A stretch of 64,000 bases of DNA, from positions 22,641,635 to 22,705,634 of the forward strand of contig CALNVZ010003429.1 in assembly GCA_940671915.1 (NCBI GenBank), written 5' to 3'. The DNA comes from Paracentrotus lividus (lineage: Eukaryota; Echinodermata; Echinoidea; Camarodonta; Echinidae). The notes under the pieces were generated by a model. That model was not told where the DNA came from. It did not search any database and saw only the letters and a list, made by a program, of their open reading frames with translations. The translations under genes were made by a program, and so were the position numbers. Of this stretch, positions 31,451 through 45,800 are shown in pieces (the stretch's first letter is position 1; the number at the start of each line of letters is the position of its first letter).

Positions 31451-34400
31451 TACGTAAGTCTCCGATCGAGACTACATGTCTCGTCGGGTTGGAAATGAGA
31501 TACCGTTGATCACGTGATTGTCAATTCGGTTGGGCGCGTGTTGTCAAATGTGGGATGTTTTTTTCTAAACCTCCAATTATTGCAAGAATTTCGCGGAAAT
31601 TCTATATTTGCAACCTTCAAAGTAATGGAACAACGAATAGATTGATTATCCGTAGGCGTGGCCACGGAAGAGAAGAAATATCTCTGAATCTGACCGCGTA
31701 GCGGCAGAAAATTCGATCAGAAAACAACCGAATGGAGCGGTGAAGTAGAGTCCAGCTGACCGCGCGGGGCAGCAAAAGGGACAGAATACAGCCGGGGAGC
31801 TTCCCCGTGCCAGAAGGCCGCCGATTGCTTGGCGGGGAAGACAAGTTGAACAAGCCATTTTCTAATAAATTCGTCCATTGATGACAAGATTGGACAGGTC
31901 AATAACTGCTTTGATTATTCCAATGATTATTTTGCATACTGGAGGATCTTCCCAAATATAACTAAGGGAATATTTGTGGGCATGGGTCATGCACCACAAC
32001 CTGAGCGACCCTGTGATCGCTCTATGCTACATGCTACGTGGTAGCATGCGCTGCTATATGCTACGTGGTAGCATGCACTAAAATAAGCAGCTGGAATCGA
32101 GCGGGCCTCTGATCTCGGCTAAAGCCGTACTTTGCTGGACGAATCGCCATATGAGGTCTAATATGAAGCTCAACCAACAATGAATGAAGTCTTATTGTTT
32201 CCTCAGGATGGGGGAAAACTCAGTCGCGCTGATGAGTCTTAGTACTCTGCGACTTAAAGAAATCCAAGATTGAGATAAGAAGACTTCACCGTTTATCGAG
32301 GATAACTCGACATAATATCGAAAGGATCGATAAAGATTGGTGGATTTTGCCTAACTAGTGCAAATTAAATCATCCCCTCGGGGATAGACTTTCTCCACCA
32401 GCGGTTATTGCCTTCGGAAAATGTCCGTCATGAGTTCGATTTGAATGTTATTAAAATATGCATGGAGCTTGATTCATGAAAACTCGCCTAATATGTTATG
32501 ACTGGCAACATTTATGAGTGTACAGTGATATCAACGTATTGATCATGTTGATCGTCTCGCCAATTCAAGAGCTGATTAATGTCATTAATGAGGACATGTA
32601 GTGTCCGTTTTTGGAAAACGACCTTAGCCTAACTGTATGCTATACAGTATAAGAGAGAGCTTACGTCTGATCCTTTCATTATGCAAGCTGTATTTATGCC
32701 TACAGGGCTGCAAGTTTGAACTTGGCCCATTGCTAATTCTTAATTTAGAAAAAGCCGTGAATTCAAGGGAATTCTCAAGAAACAGCTTTACTCAAGAAGA
32801 GGTTGAATATAAAGCTGGATGATGGATATGTCAAAGAGGCATAGTGTGAAGAGAGGGAATTAATTTCATTTGTTTAACGGGGCCAAAGTTGCCTAGCGGC
32901 CTTCGGGTCATGCTCAATTCGTCAGAATTGGATAAGAGTTTTCACACGGCATTTATAAGACAACTTATATAATTATCCATCATCGCCATATAAGTCTCGT
33001 ATATAGGAGACTATTAGGATCACTCGACCTGGGAAGTATTTCAGATTCTTCTGGCGGGAAAATGGGCTGGGCTTAAGCCAACAAGGCCCTTTACAAACCC
33101 GTTTCAATTTGCACCTCGGGAGCAAGAAGGTCATAATGTGATCATAATATAATTACATGATACACTTATGTCATGGCAAAGTCCACCATAGAAGTGGGAA
33201 GAGTCGTTTGTTTCGATTGGGTTCATAATTCACCCAGAATTTATTTAGACCAGAGGCAAATCGTGAACCTGTCGGGGTACGTGACCTTAATTCTGGGCTT
33301 CTGGGTTCAATAATTTTGAACGCTAATAATGAGAGTTCGCCTCTCACAAGAAAACAGGGTCGATTTAGCTGGTTTGAATTTGAAACACTTTAGATATTAT
33401 GAGTGTTTTCTCCCACAAGAAATACGAGACGATTGAGCAGGTCTTGTCATGAGCTGTGGGATATTGAGAAAGTCGCAATTATTAGACAATAATTAGCATG
33501 ATGAGTCGCCATGGATCTTTGTCAGTTACGGCGGCATTATATAACGCAGTAGGACATTATGGCCTCTTTATTAAAATATAAGAGTCTTGCCCATGTGGGC
33601 ATTCGACAAATAATGACGAGCAAGATAAATCATATTTTATGAAATACAGTTGTGGTTATCAATGCCTGGATCACATCTAACCCCATCAGAGGGAACCAGG
33701 CATATATAGTATGAAGCCTGGATGTAACAAACCTGCATACTTTCAACAGGTGGTAGATTGGAATAGTGGCGATGCAAAATTATAACATGCTAGATACCAG
33801 CAACAATTGCCCATGGTTTGAATGTCCTCCTCAGAAAAAGGAGCAATCGTGTTTGAAAAACAGATAATACCACTGCGGAGCATAGGCCTATTGAAGCTCA
33901 CCAAGCATGCCTAATGTTGGGAGCCAGATATTGTTTTCTCCATATCAGAAATTGTGAATGATTTCTTCATTTACTCATGTGTAGAAGGTTTTGCTGTAAA
34001 AACCCTATAACTCATGAAGTTAGCAACAAAACTGTGAAAACAATGTTGCAGGGACACGTCAGATAGACGTGATCTCATAGAGAGACTGATGTAGGAATGC
34101 CATTGTCATTGATAATCATTAACGCTATAGGCTAGGACTACCAATCACAATTGACATGCCCAGAGTCCAGGGGTGAGAGTGAAGCAAATAGGGCTTCATT
34201 TAGTGAACATCTCCCCTATAAACTCTCATGTGAAGATATTCATGGAACATGATTATAATGTTTCCCAATACACTTATGCATTGGAACAACTTCAGGACAA
34301 GTCTCTACCACAACTTTATTTGAGCTTGAATGGCACTAATCGCCGTAATGTAATCAACAGCTATTAATAATCGGAATGGCGTTTATAGAGATGTATGTAT

Positions 34401-36268
34401 TATCTCTGTCATGAAGCCTAGGTAAGGATTCCTGGCTTATGGCTGCTCATTTTTACCGATAGGATATTCAGAGAGGCAGATTGCTTGTCGCACAAAATTA
34501 TCTGACAGTACGGAATAGATGCTGACTGAGGTCACTTTTAAAGAAATAGTCAAAGTTTTTGGTATATGTCAGAAAATGACTTGTTTGCCTTTCGCCTGAA
34601 TTAGCGGCCGAATTGGCAGGTATGGTCACAGATAAAATATGGAGGCTTGATCCGGAGTCCTGGGCAGTGGATGCCTTTACAGCCTTTTATTGGGTCAATT
34701 GAAATGCAAATTCCCCTCTGTTTAAAGTCAGTGCCATTGTGTTGGCAAAAGATAGAGAATGAGGAATAAACATTGTGGATTTTGATAGTAGTTGCCCAAC
34801 TGGCAATTTATACACAGGCAGGGTTCCCAGCTAATCAGCATGATTGTAGAAGAAGACTTAGGAAGATTCGAAGAGTCAGATATTATTTGCCAGCCTGATC
34901 TCCAGGTATTTGGTTGATCAGGTAACTTGGGCCTGATTATGCGAGCAGGCCTCATTCATAGTCATTAACTGAAAGCATGGAAATAAGGATCAACTATCGA
35001 GAAATGGCAAGAATTTGTGCGGAGAAACGCATCAATAAAATATTATGCAAGTCAAAGATGTGGTGTACTTGCTTTTTACAATATTTTGTGAGACAAATAA
35101 AAGTTAAACATCACAACCTGAATACAGACTGAAATGCTTTTCCTATGTTTCGTATTGTTGATGGATGATAGGATCTTGGGGTCACATCCAAGAGTGAAAA
35201 TTCATGAAAAGGGTTTCACCTAAAACCGCCTGCATCTTGGCCTTGTCAAAAGTGGTTTGTTGACTACCTCAGAAAGCTGTCAACAGCCAATTAGGCACTG
35301 ACTCTGAAACAACTCAACCAGTGTCTATACGCGACGGTTACAGTCGCTTCATGTATGCTTAGTCCATTTCTACATGATGAGGGATATAATATGTCAAGAA
35401 TTGCTTGAGGAAACTCTAAAAAACCCTGGAAATACAGGATTCGATGTTACGCTGGAATGATATCCCATGGATAGTGATTATATTATGAACAGAATATAAC
35501 GGGGATGAATGCATTGTTAATGATTTCTAAGAAGCCCCATTATTGTTCATATCCAAGCAAACAATAGCACACTGAATTAAGACCATATAATCAGATAATG
35601 TCGGCACATTTGTTATTCTCACTCGACTGGGCCAGTTTATATATCTACAGCATAAGGAGTAAGATACCTGGAGGCCCTCTCTAGGGCAGGTTGGGTCTCT
35701 GAAAAGACACCCAGCAATTTTATTGAAACATTGAACTTCATGTAGTAGAGTGAGATTAGTTTTTGTCTAGCAGTGTGTACAATAGTCATGATTGTATGCC
35801 CATAATTGGGGAATTAATGAAATTATTCTTCTGTTTGATGCCTAGAATGGCTTACAGATTTTGTTATACGTACTAGATACGAGTCTACAGGTCTTTGAAG
35901 TCTCATTTCCAACCCGACGAGACATGTAGTCTCGATCGGAGACTTACGTAGTAAAATAGGAAGATTAAATGAGAACTTACCTGTTTGAAATTTAATCTTG
36001 ATTTTATAAGTAAGTCGTAGAGAAGAGACTACATCCCTCCTCTCCCGCCCTGCGACTTACATAACTTTATCTCAGGCAAGTTCTCAACATCTTCATCTTC
36101 CTGTATGTATGAATCCTGTAGACTCGTACTGCTTTTAAGATTGACAATCACGTGATCAACGGTATCTCATTTCCAACCCGACGAGACATGTAGTCTCTTC
36201 TCTACGACTTACTTATAAAATCAAGATTAAATTTCAAACAGGTAAGTTCTCATTTAATCTTCCTATTA
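31451..36268. mobile_element. 4.8-kb insertion with large nested inverted repeats, copy B only
   Basis: Copy A has only the unoccupied site at about 2,383. The left end (31,451-31,503, TACTACGTAAGTCTCCGATC...) is repeated in exact reverse complement at about 35,903-35,955. A further arm (ATCACGTGATC-containing) reappears reversed at about 36,140-36,200, and a third inverted pair of about 75 bp lies at 35,955-36,030 and 36,190-36,267. The 4.3-kb interior has no frame above about 80 codons and no recognisable transposase. It includes a direct repeat of ATGCTACGTGGTAGCATG (about 32,026-32,077). I call it a non-autonomous foldback element; its family is unknown. Confidence 0.7.
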
Positions 36269-36428
36269 TATGTCCGTTTTGAACTCGAAAAAACTCAAAT
36301 TATATTAGCAATTTATGATAAAAGGTAAGTAGAAGCTGAGATAAAAATTGCAGTGTTTAATCTCATCGACAGAGATGATTTCATGAGTGTGTTGTGTTGG
36401 GATGTCGTCCCATTAATTGCCCGCTAGA

Positions 36429-36543
36429 TTGCAGCGGTAATGACTGTGTGTGTGTGGGTTCATGGCTACGCTGATCCACCGACCGGTCGGGAGAGTGTAC
36501 GGTACATGTGTAGGCATAAACAAACACACAGTCACCGCTGCAA
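36429..36543. repeat. Inverted repeat, copy B partner of 2,549-2,645
   Basis: The same TTGCAGCGGT arms and GACCGGTC centre. Confidence 0.7.
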
Positions 36544-36833
36544 TGCCGAATATGTGTGCGTATGACTGCACCATTCCAGCGGAGGCCTCCTCGCCTACAT
36601 ATCGTAGCAGCTTGATTAGGGCCGTAGCATGTGTATCCATTCCATCGATATCCTCACGGCGTTGGGTCTGGCTTCATTCCCATGCAAAGTAGACCGACGG
36701 GTAGACCGCTACTGATTGTAAATATGCTGCTGATATTATGAAGGAAGTGCCTGTGTCTGCACACCTAAAATTTGACCTCAATTTTTGTAAACTAAAGACA
36801 AGTCTTATTGTTTAATGTTTATTAAATTCTTTA

Positions 36834-36974
36834 AGTTACGGAGGATCAGAACGCTCTGAGAATGCAAACTTACAAAGCATGGGGGGGGGGGGAGGGGCAA
36901 GCCAGGAATTGTAACACACAATGCCAATGGCTTGCCCCCATGCTTTCTCTCCGCACAGGCTTCTGACGCCTCTG
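36834..36974. mobile_element. hAT-type MITE, copy B partner of 2,940-3,069
   Basis: It keeps ATTCTTTA on both flanks (36,826-36,833 and 36,975-36,982). The left terminus has decayed and the right CCTCTG is intact. Confidence 0.75.
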
Positions 36975-37050
36975 ATTCTTTATAGACCTATTCCAGACTA
37001 AAGATCAATTAAAACCAAAAAACAGAAATCAAGAAATTGTTCTCCCAATT

Positions 37051-37535
37051 CGAGCGACCCGATATAGATCTAGTGCCAATAGGATAGATTACCCAAAATG
37101 CATCGCGATATGGTTGACAACTCAACTTCCGTCTCAAAATATGTAGACCTAAGTGCAGCTAGCTGTGCGCGTGCGTATTAAATAATTAAGTACGCATAGG
37201 CCTACTAGTAATTGAGAAACTTTGTTGATAATCGGGAACGAGACATCCTGCATTCGGCCTGCATCGAGAGGAATTTGTTTAGTCAAATTCCTTCCTTTTT
37301 TTTTATCGGCCTATCAAAAACATAAGTAGGACGTACATAAGAAATTCAGCGCACCTTAGGACTCCAGTAACGGTACAATTTTATGGTTAAAAACAACTAG
37401 GAATTTCAGCCAATGGCGGATACCCATGCTGTTGCACCTAGCAGAAGTGGAACTGTCAACCATTTGACATTTGACCCGTAAAATTTGGCGATAATATCAA
37501 TAGTATCGATCAATTTTTGTATAGCAAATCGCCCG
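37051..37535. mobile_element. 485-bp inverted-repeat element at the AATT site
   Basis: Left CGAGCGACCCGATATAG against right (reversed) CGGGCGATTTGCTATAC, flanked by AATT (37,047-37,050 and 37,536-37,539). It occupies exactly the tetramer used by the 1.74-kb element of copy A. Confidence 0.65.
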
Positions 37536-37721
37536 AATTTAATAAGAACAATTTTTTTTCTGGTACAATTTTAAAATGAGCTTGTCATTTTTAGTAGCAA
37601 AACTGGAAGATGCCCATGTCTGCACATTAACTCATTTTGCATGCAGTTAAAGCGCAGTTAACTTTTGAACTTCCACTTTTTGACAATGCCTGGTTAAAAT
37701 TTGCAGGGTAGTGCTTAATAT

Positions 37722-38763
37722 GGTCATGTGTCATATATTGGGGTATAGTGAAAGGGTGGAGGCGTTACATTTTGGAGGAAAATTTTTCACATTTTTTCTC
37801 ATAGCATGATAACAAAATACAGTCATGAGCTGTACAATGTTTGAAATTGTAGATAATTTAACAGGCTACATGTCTGTGAAGTTTCAGCTATGTTCTGCTC
37901 ATAGTTTTAATACAAAGATAATATGAGTACGGTAAGGTAGGGAGGGGAGGATCCTACGGTGGAGGATCCTATGGTGGAGGCATGTGTTAAAGCATAGGGA
38001 ATTCCCATTTTTGTTACTTTCTTTCTCTTTGTTGAGTTATATATTTGTATCCACTCGGTCATATAGGTTGAGTGATATATCAATCTCTTTGGAATTTATC
38101 TGGTTTTAAATAAATGTGAAGCAGATTTTTCAAAAGTCATTTTATCGATTAATTAATCAATTAAAACAAACTTCATGTACGCACGGCTCATAGACAATGC
38201 ATTGCATGCATCCAAAATTGCAACATGCCATTTTATAGCAATAATCGTGTTTTTTCACCCATTTTCTTTGCATGTACGTAGATACACAAATGAGTAGAAA
38301 CATATTTTTTGTAATAAACTTTGTTGAAGTTGTAATTCAAATGTAAAATACAGGATTTCTGCCATCTTTTTCTTATTTTTTCTTCTTTTTTATACACTCT
38401 GTAGCGCGGTTTGAAAGAATAACTTTGTATTACAAGTTTATATATTTTAGAAGCATAGGGTCTTAATAACACAGTCTAAGTTGATTTATTTCAATTAATG
38501 CAAACAATAAGAAATTACTTGCCATTGAAATTGTGAAACTTTTTAAAGCACTTTTTCTTGTAACACCTTGTATAGCTTTAATGACACACCAGTCAAAAGA
38601 ATATATGTTAATCATCTTCCTTCCCATCTCAGCTTTCAATATATACTTTTATACATGTTTGACTTACCATTAAGAAACTAGAGATGTTTGTTTGTGACAA
38701 TGTACATTTCTACAAATGTTTGGACATGTAACGCATTTTGCACCCAATTCATGACACACGACC
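37722..38763. mobile_element. 1,042-bp MITE (copy 1), copy B only
   Basis: The termini GGTCATGTGTCAT and ATGACACACGACC are inverted. Copy A is unoccupied here (near 5,056). A second copy of exactly the same length is at 49,377-50,418. Flanks ATAT and TTAT suggest a 3-4-bp duplication. No coding frame. Confidence 0.8.
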
Positions 38764-39710
38764 TTATGCAAATAAAACTTGCTGAAAATCATGACATTGG
38801 TAAACAATTATTTTCCCAGTTTTTTGTAACAAAATGGATTGTTTGGGATAAGATCGGAAATCAATGATTTTAGTTGGGTGTTTTTTTCTATAGATCAAAA
38901 TCGCCTATTTATGTGGGTTCCCAGACATGGGCACTGCACAGAGTTAGCCACTCGTACCATACTCTTTGTGCACGTAAAGCCTACTGAGGTAATTTTGTGA
39001 TAAAATTGAATAAAATTTTAATTGTTGCCAGCTTTCAAAAGAAAAGCTGATCAAATGAGCTCTTAATTCATTCTTGTCATGAAAGGGTTACTACTAGCAT
39101 TCTTTTTATCATTCCATCTATACACACAATTCCATTCATCTTTAATATTTGCCTAGCTGCCTTGCATTCGTACACACATGTACAATGCAAACAGTCTTGT
39201 GTTTACAACCTATAGCTCAATAGCAAAATCATATAAATGTTGAGAAGTAGATACATGTATATGAATTATCAATATGTAGCAATATGTATAAACTGGTAGC
39301 TGTCCTACGTTCCATGCATTGTTTCTATACACCTGTAGGCCCAGCTACATGTACAGGTACATTGAATATTGATACTTTTCATCAAGTTATGGTGGATACA
39401 TTTCATTTTTCCAGCAACATATTTTTGTTCTGGCTCTAATTAATATCAATGTGTTTGTTCCTGTTTTCGCGTTTTTATCTTCTACTGAACATGTTATGAT
39501 TTCAGACTTTCCCCATGTACATGTAGATGCCCATTCATACAGACTTGTGTAGTAGTCATATAAGGGCTGTCCCCACAAGAGGTTTTGCCTCTTCAAAATA
39601 CCTCCTACAGATTAGAAAGTATGTGTAATGTGTAGAGGGATGTAATATTTTCATATCAAATGTTTACGCATTGTCATTGCACATCTCATTTATTGGTGCA
39701 ATGTACAGTA

Positions 39711-40530
39711 TAGATATATTGACTGCTTTGAGGGACATGGTCGTTTCTAGACTTCTCAAGGGAATCTCCGCATCTGCTATAACCCAAGACCGCAGGTCGC
39801 GGGTTATGGCAGATTCGGAGATTCCCGAGAGCAGTCTAGAAACGACCATGTCCCGAAAATAAAAGCAGTCAATATATATTTTATATGCCGAATCTAAAAA
39901 CAACAAACATGGTCTAATTTTGACCTAGAACTAAGTCTAAGTGAAGTCTACGATCTAGATTCTAAAATAGGCCTAACGTTAGATCTAGACTAGCCTAGAC
40001 TAGATCGAGTCATGAAAGTTAAGTCAGTTCGAGCCGCTCTGGCTCTGCAGGCCACAATGCATGCTCACCACATGCACAGGCAACACATTTGCATTCTACT
40101 TACAACTAACTGCAAAATGCCGAGGAAGCACCCTCCAGATTATACCTCTCAATCGCTTGTTTAGATCAACATCGTCATCGGAATTCAGGATTAACGCTCA
40201 ACTAGAAATCTGGGATCCGTTCTAGCACGACAAAAGAATTTGTCTACGCTGCGCGCACGCGCGTTGACGCACAAGCAGCGGAGTTGTCTAAAATTATCGA
40301 CCAAATCGCGCCGCAAATTATGGTATCTGAAGTAAAGTTCATGCGCAGCAGCCTTGCACGTAAACAAATGGGGATCGCACTATGCCCATGGGCAAAAAGT
40401 ACTGTAAAAATGTTCTATTGACCGGTAAAACCGGGAAAAATGTCTATGGCGGCCATAGGTCAGATTATGACTGCACTTTCAACCAATCAGAAGACAGGAT
40501 TATTAAAGATTCTTAAAATGAGGTATATAA
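39711..40530. mobile_element. Non-autonomous 0.8-kb element with hairpin end (copy 2)
   Basis: Near-identical to 119-928, but inserted at a site that copy A has unoccupied (near 6,252), flanked by TA. Confidence 0.8.
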
Positions 40531-40685
40531 TATGTACAATACCTTGCAGTTGTGCACTGTTACATGTTTACATACTATGCTCATAACACAAACTCTCTAT
40601 GAATATGATGCATTTTTGAAGAGACACACCACCATGTGGGAACAGTGTCTACACTAAGCATTTTTAAATGTGTGCTAGCTATATA

Positions 40686-40915
40686 CTGTATTCGCTGTTA
40701 TTTTCGTGCGATTAATTTTATGCGCTGAGGGGCCTCAAAACATGTTCACAGGTTCTTAAATTCGCGCTGCATGTTCGTAAGCTCGCAACTGAACCCATTC
40801 AATACATGCATAGGAAATCATGCATATATATTTGCGGGTTTTTAAATTCGCGCCTGCCGCTCTTTGCGCGAAATCCGCGAAAATAAATGTACTGCGAATA
40901 TTTCCACGAATACAG
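40686..40915. mobile_element. TA-inserting MITE, CTGTATTCGC family (copy 2)
   Basis: Flanked by TA. Copy A is empty at the equivalent position (near 6,611). The family of 6,299-6,502. Confidence 0.8.
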
Positions 40916-41626
40916 TAACATGTTTGCTCATAACACAAACTCTCTATAAATATAAAGCATTTTTTATGAGACACACCCCCTCATGTGAACAGCCTGTCAG
41001 TGTCAGTGCACACTGAACCAGGTTTGTGCTCCATGAGGCATAAGTAGAGTATTGATCCAACTTGTAATCAATTTAGATGATGTGAATGCTTGGTGGTGCG
41101 CACACATGGCTAGCATGGTCGTCTGGCCTCCATGCGTGGGTATGGCTGTAATTACAGTTTGGATGGGCAAGAGGTTCTTATTGGGTTCAGATATATGCAG
41201 AATCTTGATCATATTCATGTGTATTCAAAGTACATCTGTACATGTATCCGCATACATGTACATGTGTATGCATAATAGTGGATATTGTGTACAGTTTAAT
41301 ATGTACAAAGTACGACCTGTGCAATTCTCATAACTGTAGGTAAGACATTGAAATTACTCTTCTCTTTATACGGTAAATGCTCTGAAATTTAACTGTTGAG
41401 TACATAAATACATTGTACACACTTATCTGCCTGCTAAAAGCTACAAGAAATTTTTAAAGATTCAATCAAAATTCGTGTTTGTTTCACTAGTATCAAACCA
41501 GCATGACATGTTTACAAATCTATCTAATGTCGTTTTTACCTAGGACTGGTTTCTAGGATATCGTATGCATACTGTTTGTCAGGCCTAATGTAAATGTAGG
41601 CCGACACATGTACAATATATGTAATA

Positions 41627-41825
41627 CTGTATAAGTGGTTATTTTCGCGGTGACTTTATTTTCGCGAATTTCGCGAGTCGGTCATCGCGAAAATTTCCAC
41701 TTCAGTACAAGGCTATTTATAGTAATGAAGTCATCACCAAAATCGCGAAATTTTGCTCTCGCGAATTTCCCCAATTAGTCCAAAATCGCGAAAATATCTG
41801 TACGCGAAAATATTGGCTTATACAG
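41627..41825. mobile_element. TA-inserting MITE, CTGTATAAG ends
   Basis: CTGTATAAG...CTTATACAG flanked by TA, with an interior rich in TTTTCGCG/CGCGAAAA. Copy A is unoccupied here (near 7,311). Confidence 0.8.
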
Positions 41826-42166
41826 TACACTGAACGCTTACATGTACAAATCACATGATTCATACATTCATACACGTTGTGTACATGTACAGCCATCAAT
41901 CTGAATAACATGTGAAGGTACTTGTACATGCACATGTACTGTATATTAGACATTTGTTGTGCATTTTCATCATCAGTTACTATGTAGTTTAGGCTAGGCA
42001 ATGAAATATATTGTAAGTACATGCACAGTATGTTATGCATGGACATGCTTTAATTGTATCAAAATAGTGTTGTTTTTTTTTTTATTTACTGCACTTTGCA
42101 TACTTTTATCTTACGAAGATGTAAACGCATTGTAAAACATGTGGCGTACATGTACATGTACAGCTA

Positions 42167-42211
<45 letters not shown>

Positions 42212-42427
42212 TCATCAAGAATTGGAAATAATTAAAATTGAAGTCAGCAATGCTGATGAATGCGTCTGGAAGAGACGCCTCTGAATTTTTATGTTTTTTT
42301 TGTGTGTAAATGATTTTGATGCTGGTACATGTATAGCACTGTATAAGCAGTTGCGCTGTCTAAAGCAATTCATTATAAAGCATAAATGCCTACTATCATT
42401 CATGACTTTCTCTTTTCTCACTTCCAG

Positions 42428-42565
42428 GGTAAACATTTCAATGCAGTAGTGTGTGAAAAATAATCTGGCTACCATGCCCAGCAAACTCCAGCTCTGAACA
42501 CTATCCTTCAAGGTGTCTACAGTTTCATTGAATGCCATCCAGAGAGCTCTCAGCGTGATCTCACT
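42428..42565 (+). other. Putative 5' UTR exon part, gene B
   Basis: After CTTCCAG, about 138 bp conserved with copy A (8,221-8,359), without a shared open frame. Confidence 0.35.
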
Positions 42566-42751
42566 ATGGCCCCCAGATGTATTATTGCATTAGTGTTGAT
42601 GGTGTTGTTGCTGCTGTATGGAGAAGTATGTAGCGGGGAGGTGTATGATGATGACTCGCAGATGTTCAGCTATAGTAAAGACGCAGAGGATGGAACGCTG
42701 GACGCTCATGTGCAGAATTGGGCAACGCTTGTACAGAATTATATTGTGCAC
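42566..42751 (+). CDS. Gene B exon 1 (signal peptide)
   Basis: 62 codons, phase 0, with a Leu/Val-rich leader ending near Cys-Ser-Gly and then EVYDDD. Leader residues vary against copy A while the mature part is unchanged. Confidence 0.85.
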
Positions 42752-42776
42752 GTAAGGCTTTCTGTCTGTCTGTCTT

Positions 42777-42827
<51 letters not shown>

Positions 42828-45800
42828 TTCTGTCTGTCTATCTGTCTGTCTCTCCTCTCTCTCTCTCCTAGGATCTAGATCTCATTTTCTCTCTCGTAAT
42901 CTTATTTAATTTATTTTTTATGTCACTATTGCCCTGTAACATAAAAGACATGATCAAAATCTATGGTAAACTGTATAAAGAGATACAATCCATCTTACGA
43001 TTGATTGTGTCTCTTTTAAATGTTACAGGACAATATGTATCCCTTCTCGTTCTCTCCCTAATGTCTTTCTTTATCTCTGTGTCCGTTTCCATATATTTGT
43101 TCTCTTTCTGTTGTCATATCTGTTTCTCTTTTTCTCTTTTCCTCCGTATTATTCAGTCTATCCCTGACTCAATCTGTCTTTCTCTTTCTCTCTCTCTCTC
43201 TCTGCAAACTACCATTTTCTCAGACAGTATACACATGATGAATTTGCTAATTTTTAGCTTTCTCCTCTCTCTCTCTCTCTCCCTCTCTCTCTCGCACTCT
43301 CTCTCTCTAGCTCTCTTTCTCTCCTCTTTATCTGTGCATCTCCAACTTTTTCTCATATTTTACATGTAAATTGACTTATCAATCTCCCTCCCCTGTACCC
43401 CTACCCCCCCCAACCTCTCTCCGTGCCTCTCTCTGCTCAGCTGACCAGTGAGGGGCTGCAGTCACACTACACCCAGCATTTCTTTGACACTGCAAATTAC
43501 ACCCTTCAAGAGAAGAACGGCAATGAGACAGTCAAGAGGGTCAAAGACCTTTTAGGAGACTACTTTGTCAGAAAAGAACAAGCAGCTAGAGTGAGTCAAT
43601 TTACTTACTATAATAGATCTTGATTTATTCCTTTGAAAAACAATCTTGAGTTGTCAAATTGAGCAATAATTTTGAAAGAAAGTCTTAGAAATCAAGGTAA
43701 TTTTGTTTCATATCATCACATAGTTGGAACATCTAAAGCCAGCTAAATATTGTGAAATGAAAACTGACATAAACCTTGTAAAAACCCAACACATATAATC
43801 ACACATCGAGTATACAATCTTGTAGAAAAGATTTGTCTAATGATAATAGGGCTGCAACATGCTTATTTTGTCGATTACATGTACTTAGTATTAAAATGAT
43901 TTCTTATTTTCTATCAGAAATGATGTCTATAATTTATACCTATTGTACAAAACACTTTGTGGTCATTATGGTAGAATATTAAATGAGAAAACATAGTGTC
44001 TAATGACTACAGTTAATCTTTAATTCAACCATAATTCAAAGATTCATCAGTAGGGGAGACCGGGTATGGAAGTTACACGGGTCAGTTGTTACAGTTATCA
44101 GTGTGCTAAGATGGAACAAGAGAGGATGTGCTAACTGGCATCTATATACAGCCTACACATTAGCTGTGATTGAACTGCCGGTCGTGAGGTTATCTCCTGT
44201 GTGTGTTATCTAAAAAGTAAATCAACAAAAATACCATATTTACAGTTCAATAGTAAATTTTTGACAAAAATTGGAAATTTGTAATTAGCTCGTTACAACT
44301 GAGGCAACATGGATTGACAGTCTGGTATTGTAATATTAGTACATGTTATGTCACTATATATACCCCTAGCCATCGCCCTGTTAATTACTGCTAAATGACT
44401 GTGCATAACGTTGATTTCTGTGTGTAAATACCCTGGGTAGGTTGTTACATACAACCTTACCCCATGTTGATGTAGTACAACTGTACCGCCAATTACATTA
44501 CATATGTATAAATTTACATTTTGTCGTCAATTTCAGGTGTGTATGATATTTTTTATTTTTCTATTTATATATTTTGGTGATATTATTCTAGAGCTCTACT
44601 TGATCTACTCTTTTAACGGAATGTCATAAAAATTACTGGATTCAAGTTGAATAAAGTGTTGGTATAAGTAGGGATTTACACGATTGTCCAACTTACCCCG
44701 TATGTGTTACCATATTGTAACAACTGACCCGTTGTATGGGAAAATTCAAACCTACCCCGTATATGGGGTAGGTTGTTACATGAAAAAATGTCTTTCACTA
44801 ATAAGCGTGTATTAGATTTAGTGTTTACATTTTTTCAAGTTTTATATAGCCTCAGTTTAGGCCAACATATAGGCCTGGACTTACAAGGACCCAATATTGG
44901 AGTGTCGTGAGGTGATTCTTTTCATAAGAATTTAGTCTGGCCGGTGCCAAATATGTGAGATTTTTGTGTAACGGTCATGGTGACCGCGTCTCCCTCATAA
45001 ATACATGTACAATGTACTAGTTGTAGTTGGAATTTAGTTATATGAAGTGATTGGATGGCTCTGTTGAGGTTGAATAAGTATGAATATTGGCGTGCGAGCT
45101 TGTTGCGCAGCAAATATTGGACGAGTCGAATGACGAGTCCAATATGATTTGAAAGCGAGTTTTAATGTATAGTCTCTTTGTGTTGGCACGAAAATTAGGT
45201 CATCCTAAGTATCATTCAATTAAATTATTTATCATATTATCGTAATATACAGAGGATTTGATGAATAAGCCCCTGCCTTCGTCCCCCTCCCGTTCCATTC
45301 CATTTTTATTTTTTTATATGTGATTGTATTGTATTTTTTCTGCTGGTATGAGAGATTCTACATTTACTGCAAATTTCAGGAAATGATTCTGGAGGAAAAG
45401 AGAAGAAATAAAAATAAATCGGGCAACCACAAAAAAAAGAAAAAAAAAAAATCTGCCCTCCTGCGGCCCCCCGCCCCCGGGTGCGTGAGGTGGGGAGAAA
45501 AAAACGTTTGCCCTGCGAGTTAATATTTGTTTTTTTTAATTTTTTTTTCCCCAATTTCTTTTTTTTTTTAAGTTGTGGCATTCGCCCCACAATGAAAAAA
45601 ATAAGCTTAATATGGAAAATAATAAGTAAATTAGAAATATTTGAATTGGCCTTGGCCCATAAAAAGATTGGTGACCTTCTCTAAAATATGGTTTGTTTGA
45701 TATCTTCTGAAGAAAAATCATAGGCCCATCAGAAAAATGCCACCTCCACCAAAAAAAAAATAGCTCGCCTCAATTGTTGTTTTTGCATTCTGGGAAAAAA

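Larger units (their letters stand above)
38764..42427. other. Gene-free 5' flank of VWA/Cache gene B
   Basis: No coding sequence. It holds three TA-type elements (39,711-40,530; 40,686-40,915; 41,627-41,825), GTACATGTAC-rich stretches (about 41,230-41,265 and 41,880-41,945) and a (TG)n run at 42,169-42,208. Confidence 0.5.

Noticed and set aside
45306..45721. Lys-rich ORFs
   Set aside because: Come from A/T homopolymer runs in the 44-46-kb insertion.
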